From: Caenorhabditis remanei
Taxonomy: Eukaryota; Nematoda; Chromadorea; Rhabditida; Rhabditidae
DNA: 64,000 nucleotides
Assembly (NCBI RefSeq): GCF_010183535.1
Contig: NC_071333.1
Coordinates: 1,240,001-1,304,000, forward strand
Direction: 5' to 3'
Below are positions 56,329 to 64,000 of this stretch, piece by piece. Every line of letters starts with the position of its first letter. Position 1 is the first letter of the stretch. A program made the position numbers and the translations under genes. The notes beneath the pieces were generated by a model. The model made no database searches, was not told where the DNA came from, and worked only from the letters and a program-made list of their open reading frames with translations.

Positions 56329-58031
56329 ACTTGTGGACTCCCCATCATTGAGTTGACGGAGAGCGATCTGCTTGAAAAATTTGTTGACCTCCTTGGGCCA
56401 TCTAAAAATATACTTCTGATTATTGTCTAGTTATCATTGTGGATAAAATCACTCACGCGTCGGAAGCCTGATTGAAGGCAAATATTTTGACATTGCCAGT
56501 TTCCATCTCACATTCGAATGTCAGATCTCCGCCTTCTTTTTTGATGGCTTCGATCTTCTTCAAGGTGCTCGGGTTCCCACGTGGAATTGGGGGAATTGGG
56601 GCAGACGCTGCTGATGTCGACGGCTGTGGCAAAGCCGGACGTGTGCGCTTCGGTGCTGGAGGTTTCTAAAAAACATTTTCTTGGAAATTTTTTAATGTAA
56701 ATTTTTAGAGTACTTACCGGAGTTTGTTTTGTGGCGGTTTTCATCTCCATCGAAGCGGCCGGGTTCCCACTTGGAACTGGAACAGACGCGGCCGATGGCT
56801 GTGAGGAAGCCGGACGTGGACGCTTCGGAGCTGGAGCTTTCTGGAAAAATTTTTTTTGAAAGTTTTTCAAAGTAAATTTCTTAAGTACTTACTGGTCGTG
56901 GAGTAGCATGCTCCTTTTCAAACTGCTTAACGAGGGAGTGGCAGTTTAAGTTGGAGCGTGGCTCCCATGAGTTCTCGGACTCTGGGAACCCCTGAAAATC
57001 AATAATAACTATTGGTTTATCTTTTTTCAAAAGTTTTTGCATAAAATGTTTTCCAATTTCTAAATACTTACCACCCACTTAATGAAGTATTTTATTACTC
57101 CATTTTTTGTCGTCCTCTTCTTCAGAATTTTCTCGACGTCATAGTTGGTGGCGTCGGATTCATCGTCGGATTCATCGTCGGATTCGTCGTCGGGTTCGTC
57201 GTTGGATTCGTCGTCCGAAGACTGTAAATAATTTATTTAGCGTTTTTAAAAATTGTCTTGGAAATTTTTCAAAGCTTTTTTTTTGTTGTACTTACTGGTT
57301 GTGGAGGAGCAATCTCCTTCTCGTATTCCTCCACCAGATCATTACAGGTGAGGTAGGAGAGCGGCTCCCACGAGTTTTCGGACTCTGGGCACCCCTGAAA
57401 ATCAATAATAACTATTTTTTAAGTTTTTTAAAAGTTTTCGCAGGAAATATGTTCAAATTTTCAGAATACTTACCTCCCACTTGATCAAGTACTCCACTTT
57501 ATTGTTTTTGATCCTCTTGCCCACGATTTTTTCGACGGAATATTCCTTGTTGTCGGACTCGTCGTCGGATTCGTCGTCGGATTCGTCGTCCGACGACTGT
57601 AAATAATTATTTTAGCTTTTTGTCTTGGATGACTTGGAAGTTTTTCAAAGAAAATTTTCAAATTACTTACTGATGGGGGAGGAGCATGAGCCTTCTCGTA
57701 CTCTTCTACGAGGAGAGGGCAATTCAAGTGGGAAATTGGTTCCCAAGTATTTTCCTCCATTGGGAAGTTCTGAAAATCAATAATATATATTGACTTATCT
57801 TTTTTTAAGAAAATGTTTTCAAGTTTTCAAAATACTTACCTTCCACTTGATGAAGTACAGAACTTCATTTTTTCGAGTCGTCTTTTTGTCGATGATTTTT
57901 TCAACAACGTATTCGACGTTGGAGGACTGTAAATATTTTTTTAATTAAACATAACTTATTAAATACGACTAATTAAAAAAATTAAAAATTCTTACCTTTC
58001 CTCCAGCAGAACTTCCTTTCTTTGGCGGCAT
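56329..58031 (-). CDS. Triple-chromodomain protein, 365 aa
   Basis: Ten exons: 58031-57996, 57926-57840, 57769-57671, 57596-57474, 57394-57296, 57221-57072, 56991-56893, 56840-56718, 56665-56457 and 56401-56329, total 1098 nt in frame. Chromodomains bind methylated histone tails in nuclear chromatin. Each of three domains is split at the same place, after the IKW motif: VEYVVEKIID...FIKWK plus NFPMEENTWEP, EYSVEKIVGK...LIKWE plus GCPESENSWEP, and YDVEKILKK...FIKWV plus GFPESENSWEP. Acidic SSDDESDDE linkers precede domains 2 and 3. Aromatic-cage positions are Y/W/F in domains 1 and 3 and Y/W/C in domain 2, so domain 2 may bind weakly. Exons 8 and 9 start with a second duplicated motif (KAPAPKRPRP, KPPAPKRTRP), basic and proline-rich. 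The C-terminus (EMETGNVKIFAFNQ, then WPKEVNKFFKQIALRQ) is not recognised. The start MPPKKGSSAGGK is basic. Confidence 0.85.
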
Positions 58032-58659
58032 TTCAGAAATGAATGAAGAAAAAATTCGAATCGAAAACGAGGGAAGAGTGAAGAGAAAGAGAGTGTGTGT
58101 GTGTAGCCGCAACGCATCTAGCCGCGACGCGTACGGTGTTCCCTTGGAGGACACCGGACAAAGCTGTGGGAAGGATAAAGGATTAGTACACTGAGAATTG
58201 TAGAACATTAACATTAGAAATGTCATTTTTATGGGAATTATGAAACAGTGAATTGAACATTTTTAATACTACTCGCAAGAATCCCTGGAAACTAGTAAAA
58301 GTCTCTAAAAAATAGTATTCAATAAAGATTGCTTATTGCTTTGTCAGCTCACAACTTTTGGATATTTTTTGGATACCGAGTATTTGAAACAAGACGTGTT
58401 TACGAGTCTGGAAACCGAATGAGTCAATGATATATAAACAGATTGCACGTGGTGTTTAAATTCCTGATAAAGAAACCTGAGCTTCAAACTTAATTTAAAG
58501 ACATATCCGGAACTTTGGGTGGCAACTTTGAGAGAATTTGGATACTTCTCTTTCCACCCAGATATTTTATTTTAATCCCCTCAGAACCCAAATGATTTCC
58601 TTCGTATACTGTCTCTGAAATCTTTCAATTTTTTTGAATTTGTTTCAGTATAATGATCA

Positions 58660-59090
58660 ATGTTGTGATTGTTCGTCTTCCCCCTTCTCAAAAATCCTTT
58701 TCTTCTCTTCGGAATGAATACGCAGCCTTGGTTTTTCATTTTTCCTTTCTTTCTTCTCCTTTCATCTCCAACGTTCCAATTCTGTTTCTTCCCTCTCTCT
58801 CGCCCGACTTGCATGGCCGCGCTGGTTGACGTCTCCTTGGAACGCTGCCAAGAAACACCAGCAGTCCGGCCGGGTGTCTCTACGTTCCTGTTGTGGCCTC
58901 CTTTCTACAGCTAACGAAGGCCCGTGTTGGATGGAATGAGAACAGGGGCAGAAGAAATAGCAGGCGAGAAGAGGAGAGTGCAAGAACACTGGGCGAACGA
59001 GAATACGAGGTGAGCAGAGACAATATTCACGCTGCCAAGAAATGTGCGCACGATGAGGAGAAGAAAAAAGGAGTATCAGCGTCCAATGCA
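58660..59090 (+). repeat. Repeat F, copy 2
   Basis: Matches 52280-52650 in the same orientation, with AAGAAACACCAGCAGTCCGG, GGCAGAAGAAATAGCAGG and CGCTGCCAAGAAATGTGCGC. The sequence after it (59670-59710, TTTTAGAAAATAGAACTAAA then GTCAACGGAATTTTTG) also resembles the exon-like piece after copy 1 (52820-52860), so the duplicated unit is longer than the repeat itself. Confidence 0.7.
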
Positions 59091-61540
59091 AGTGTGAGAA
59101 ATAATTCAGCATAAGAAAGAAATAAATTCCAAGACAATTCCATAATGTGAATGTGAATTCCCGAAACAGGACGAAATGGATGTCTAAACGATAGGAATAT
59201 GGTTCTGAATCTGTATGACATGATGCAATTGAGCAAAATTAGATTCTGCAACCGGAAGAGATCTAAACAGGTCTGAAAAATACATATTTTTGGCATTATG
59301 TGTGAAAATAGCTTTTTCAGAGAAACTTTTATAAAATTTCCGGCGAGAAAGCAGCAAAAAATACACAAATTTGCTTTTTCTCTCAACGCTATTTATCGTT
59401 AAAATCGGTATCGTCTCCAGAAGTTCGGGCATCAACAAAAGAAAATTTCCAACTTTTTCCTAGGTCTTTTCACAATCGGTACACTACGGAAAAAGTTAAG
59501 ATAATGAAAAAAAACGCGGAATCTGGAGATTGCTATTTGAAAATAATTCATGTCCTTTTCTCAAATTTCTACTCCTACTTTTTTACTGTGCTATTTCCTC
59601 GGTTTTAGCCGTGTTTTTTTCGCTTTTTCAATTATTTCTGGCGTTTTATCAATACAACTAATGTTTGTTTTAGAAAATAGAACTAAATTGTCAACGGAAT
59701 TTTTGATGTCAAGAAATTTATTGATTTGACGGGTGTTGCAAAAGAAAAAGGAGTGTTTCATCGAAAAAACTGAGAAAATTGATCATTTGCCGTTTTCAGA
59801 GTTTTGATAGTTGTTATAATGGTCTTATCTGCTGCACAACTCAAACCATCTGCCAATGAAGAAGATTCCTGAACGTCTGGGCGTGTTATATTCGAGTGTG
59901 TTGATTTTCGAACGATTTGTTTAAAAAATAAGAGGAAAACCTCACAAGTAGATGATGGACAACAAAATCTAGGCTAGTGCTCGTTCGAAAACAGGCAAAT
60001 CTTATTTTCAAACACTGCCATATTATCAAGTAGCTGATTATTTACGTTTTCAGACTAACTAATTACGTTTTCAGAAAACTCGATGGCCTTCAACTCCCCT
60101 GTTTTTCAAATATTTGAATCTTTAATTGGTGGAAAAGCTGGATGTTGGTGTCAAACAGGGAGTGCTGAAGAAAACTGCTCCCAAAAAGCGGAAAGTGCTA
60201 AAGTTTGAAAGAATCATGGATATTTGCGTTTGATTATTCAGAAAGAATAAAACTTGTATTTAAGACTCTAGATTTCCAGATTGGATCTTCGGTTGGATTG
60301 AACGACGGAAATAAGGAGAACTAATAACGGTTATGAGAAAATGACCGTCAGCCATGCACTTACTCCACTAAATCATCTTCTGAACGTAGACAATTACCAG
60401 AGACAACACGAACAGCAATCAAAAAGAAAGAAGATGATAAAAAAGAAGATCTTCAATCAAGACCGGCGCCGAAATCAGATAAAATCCCTGGAGTTGGATC
60501 AAAACCGTAATCACTTGTGACCCAACGTGATGCTCCGAGTTCTGCTGTAATTGAGGACTTCCATGCAGGAAGAAACAAACCGAAAAGAGGCAATCAACGC
60601 TTTCATTTGTGTGCAAACATTTAATTTTCTTCAAAAAAATCACATTGTCTTCTATTTTCGTTCCAATTTCTATCATTTTCAACTCTCAAACCTTCAATTT
60701 CCAGCCCAACCCGCTTTTTTCACTTCATGCAGCCACTCAAAAAGAAGCTAATTTTTCATTGTTCCACGTGAGAAGCCGTTTTTTTTAAATAAAAAATTTC
60801 AACATGTGAATGATCCCTGATAAACTGTTTCTCTTTCTAAAGAGAGGTCCTCTGTGACCGTATTTCCCCTCGCGGGTCTCGCCGCGATTTGACCGATACA
60901 ACGCATGCAGCGCTCTTTTTCTCTGCGTCCTCTCGTTTTTCCTCTATCTTTCTCTCAGTTTTTCCATGGTTTTTCATTAATTTCAAAGCTACTTTTGATT
61001 TTTTTCAGATAAAAAACTATCGGCAAAAAACTTGAGACCCAATTTTTTCGAATTTTGATTCGAATTTTTTTAAAAATTTGATATAAAAAGGTGTTTTGCC
61101 TGATTTCTCTAAAATCGATAATTTTTGCGTTGACAGTCATGTATTTCACCTCTTTTTTTTAAATACGTTCCCGTGATTCTAAGCATTTTCATTTATTTTG
61201 TGATGAAAGCTTTGTTTTTTCAGATACCCAACTCATCAGAAGTATGTTAAAGCCAAAATTCGAAAAGAACCGCTGAAAACAATACTGGTGGATTAACTGG
61301 AGACCACTCACACATAATTTCTGTAAGTTTTTTCTGCTTTATAGTTATTTTGAATTTGAAATTTAAAAAAGTCGCTTCTCGGGCACCTCTTTAAGATTTA
61401 AAATAGCCAATTTCAATAGTTTTCTTTGCAGAACTGTCGGTAGTATCGATGATCTGCAATTTCCTGTCTGGAAAATGCTTCCGTCCAAGTGTTATGTTGC
61501 AAAAGCACCTTGGATAGATATATGGATGTGATTTAGTCGT
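59091..61540. other. Degenerate exon-like pieces, no intact gene
   Basis: 59670-60510 looks like a decayed duplicate of the 5' part of the SAM gene region. 60337-60510 is an open 57-codon segment (KSSSERRQLPETTRTAIKKK and a lysine/aspartate-rich tail) ending TAA. No complete model can be built. Confidence 0.35.
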
Positions 61541-61542
61541 TT

Positions 61543-61704
61543 ATGTCAATTGAATGCTGTGAACTTACCGGTGAAAAAACATGTCCGATGGAGAAACAGG
61601 AAGATAACAGGAAGACTGATAAGAAGGAAAGTATTTCACATCTGATTCTAGAGAATCTCCTGAAGACGTCGGTTCTGGAAACAGAAATGACAAGAAGCCG
61701 GTGA
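61543..61704 (+). CDS. Possible 53 aa ORF
   Basis: The frame starts MSIECCELTGEKTCPMEKQ and ends MTRSR. Cysteine spacing and codon content look protein-like, but there is no acceptor, polyadenylation signal or homologue I recognise. It may be an exon of a decayed gene. Confidence 0.2.
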   Translation: MSIECCELTGEKTCPMEKQEDNRKTDKKESISHLILENLLKTSVLETEMTRSR

Positions 61705-62159
61705 AACAAACACATGGAGACCTGGGATGTGAGCACATCAATTAAAATGAGATGTTTGAACGATTGGAGCTGAGAAGGAGGCGAGAAAGGGGATGGAAAA
61801 ATGCTCGGCGCCAACATGTTCATGATTTGGAAACGTCAATCATGTCGAGAATGAAGGCATTCAACTCAGAGTGAAAGTTTGATCTGCTGGAGGCACGGTT
61901 TTGATGCGCATCTAGCGAAAATGTGTGGAAAGATTGAAATTGTAATAGGCTCCGCTCATGTGACGATTTTCATAACCCAATATAGATTGAGCATTGTTTC
62001 AGTTTTCTAGTTTTTGCTTCAGTGAACAGTCAAGCGGACGGAGCGTTCTAGCCACACGCTTTTCAAAGCATTTAATTTATTTTTTTTAATCACATACCAT
62101 TTTTCAGATGGGCTACACGAAGATCAGAGAACACGAATGACCGATATCGATTGTCTCCT

Positions 62160-62280
62160 TCCGATCACTGACTCGGGACAAAATTTCAGCCACACCATAA
62201 ACCAGCTCCGATTCCGCCAACAGTTCTCCCACTGAAGGCAGGAACAGCTCAACTACTTGCTCCCGGTTATTGCTGGAAGT
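62160..62280 (+). pseudogene. Exon-like fragment
   Basis: A plus-strand frame after a TGA reads KFQPHHKPAPIPPTVLPLKA and ends APGYCWK then TAG. Proline-rich, no start codon or splice context found. Confidence 0.2.
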
Positions 62281-62779
62281 AGTTTCAATATTGAGAATGA
62301 ATGTATCATGAAAATTCACGATTATAGAACACCATGTATTCCAAACACTAAGGTCCCTACGAGATGTAAACCGTTTAATTTTTCGAAAACTGTAAGTTGA
62401 GAAATTTTCAATTCTGGTTTAATTCAAAGACCTTTCCAAGCATGTTCTATCAAAAACTAGAAAATTATGTATTTATTTTCAGTCTCGCTGGTGTTCGTGC
62501 TTTTGGTGGAAAAAGGAATAAGAAAATTTCGACCTATTTGTCGATCATCTCATCAAATACCACGCTCGAGTGAGCTCAAATTGTGAAAAAGAGTACTCGA
62601 CTATCAAACTCACGTCTGCACGGATGCAATTGCCAAAAATCGTCCGCCAGGCATGAAATCGTTTGGAACTTGTCCGAAATGTTGGCAGATTTTTTGTTGA
62701 TCGCATCAAGCACGTAAATTTTTGTTTGTGGCGCCCTCGATCGTTTTAAAGAAAGAAAATGAGTCAATAGTGTGCCTAG

Positions 62780-63880
62780 CTGCCACTATGCGTCAAAGGT
62801 GCGCCAGATACTACAACAATTTCTCTATGCCCGCCAAAGACTTTTAAGATCCCTTTCCAAAAGCAAAAATTCCATAAAGGTGCCCAAGTGAACTATGAAA
62901 ATTTCACAAAATGCGTCAAAGGTGCGCCAGAAAGCGATTTTGCAGCATTATTAGACGATTCAGGCGACCTCACTTGTTTTCTCGAATAGCCCTCAAATTA
63001 TCCTTTTTATTTGCAGCTATCTAACCTCATGACATCGTTCGCTGGTGGACTAAAAAGAGTAATCATTCGCATGAACATAAATCGCCGACAACGTTATTAA
63101 AACGAGAAGTACAAGAAAGTATGTTTTCATTTGCCAGCCAAAAGAGCGTAGAGTTGTTATCAGCAGTGAAGAGAGAAATATTCCCATGTCATACGGAGTA
63201 CCAGACAGAAGGATTCCTGTCAAGATTGAAAACAAAATGGAATCGTTTTGTCATGAAATTCACCACCAGCAGAACAACAACTGTGTCACCGGACCGATGA
63301 GACTGTAACAAGTGGAAACCAGACAAGAAGTCGTACCGCTGCAAACCCGGATATTTTTGATGACAGTGAAGAAAAGATGAAGATTGATGGCACTGACTCC
63401 GTTTACCTACGTGATAGAAAAAATTAGACACCACCACAATGCTCGGCGTTTACCTCGACTGTTCCCAAACCCTTGCCAGCTGCTTCATCAACTTTCCAAA
63501 GTTTAAATGGATTTCCTAAAACATTTATTCTTTCACATACTCTATTCTCTGTACTGTTATTCTATCATTCTTTACCATGAGTTGAAGATCTCTGAAAATC
63601 TGATCTAAGAGGTAAGCTTCTCCTAAAGACTCTCTCTCTCCTAAAGCTAAGCGGTCAGTCAAATCGTTTTTCTGTGTATTGTGATTACACCGATTAACTG
63701 ACCATTCAGCTTGATGTCTGGAGATTTTAATTGTTTTTCCAATCAGTTTTTAGAAATGTGTGAGAACACGCTATCATTGCAATTTAGTTGAAAGCTGTTG
63801 ATTGTGATATTGCAGCAATATTAAAATTTTTGTGGATAAATAAATTAATTTATGACAAAGGTGCGCCAGAAAGTTCTAAG
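62780..63880. repeat. Three copies of CAAAGGTGCGCCAGA
   Basis: Copies near 62796, 62916 and 63857. The first two are preceded by ATGCGTC and the last two are followed by AAG. Same orientation. Confidence 0.6.
63050..63130 (-). CDS. Possible short secreted peptide, 26 aa
   Basis: The frame MKTYFLVLLVLITLSAIYVH has a lysine followed by a strongly hydrophobic core, the form of a signal peptide, and ends six residues later at TAG. AATAAA (complement of 63006-63011) follows about 40 nt after the stop. If real, it is a tiny secreted or membrane peptide, or the truncated start of a secreted-protein gene. A longer in-frame ATG lies upstream but lacks signal-peptide form. Confidence 0.35.
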   Translation of the reverse strand: MKTYFLVLLVLITLSAIYVHANDYSF

Positions 63881-64000
63881 CTCATCAAAAGTTCGAAAAA
63901 AAGTTCGACACTAACCAAGGTTCTGTCTTTTTCATACGGTTTTGAGTCGCTGTCAGGGTTTCTTGGCTCTTTGTGTGAGATGAATATATAGTGGGCGACC
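63131..64000. other. No supported gene
   Basis: Only short frames. A copy of the GTGCGCCAGA motif is at about 63857-63871. Confidence 0.5.

Noticed and set aside
1..64000. CRISPR arrays, bacterial operons or phage genes
   Set aside because: The intron-rich genes and gene families are nematode-like. No regularly spaced short repeats with unique spacers were seen.

Overview
The window reads as nuclear DNA of a Caenorhabditis-like nematode. Introns are mostly 45-60 nt, splice acceptors are TTTTCAG-like, AATAAA signals sit just after stop codons, and several start codons lie directly behind an acceptor, as expected for spliced-leader trans-splicing. The gene content also fits: tandem TWIK-type potassium channels, F-box/FTH paralogues, a collagen fragment and many TA-flanked MITEs. 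The species cannot be named from the sequence. Gene models below were built by joining exons by eye. For the main ones the summed exon length is an exact multiple of three.

Layout. 1-3.3 kb: a four-exon minus-strand gene (201 aa) inside a block where the 9-mer CCGCGGRTC recurs nine times in one orientation. 3.3-10.9 kb: no convincing gene; dispersed repeats and a Tc1/mariner-like MITE. 10.9-12.9 kb: a twelve-exon minus-strand gene for an unrecognised 506 aa protein. 14-19.4 kb: repeats, a low-confidence 111 aa ORF, a two-exon gene of 102 aa next to a MITE, and gene debris. 20.4-27.3 kb: two tandem two-pore-domain (K2P/TWK) potassium channel genes with nearly identical exon structure, duplicated together with part of their upstream sequence. 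28-36 kb: repeats in inverted orientation around small coiled-coil genes and a coiled-coil relic. 37.6-42.9 kb: a secreted cysteine-rich protein whose 3.7-kb intron is filled by a degenerate tandem repeat. 43.8-51.3 kb: two F-box/FTH-like genes in tandem plus a third relic, each with the same flanking repeat. 53.6-55.7 kb: a gene with a polyglutamine stretch and a SAM domain, abutting an out-of-frame collagen fragment. 56.1-58.0 kb: a gene encoding three tandem chromodomains. 58.5-64 kb: a repeat copy, degenerate exon-like pieces and a possible 26 aa secreted peptide.

The most unusual items are the triple-chromodomain gene, built by repeated duplication of an exon pair and carrying two competing 3' reading frames; the CCGCGGRTC block at the left end; the shared reading-frame break in both F-box paralogues; and the inverted duplication around the coiled-coil genes. 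The SAM-domain and chromodomain genes are neighbours on opposite strands, converging on the stretch 55.4-56.1 kb, and both suggest chromatin roles, but nothing here shows that they act together.
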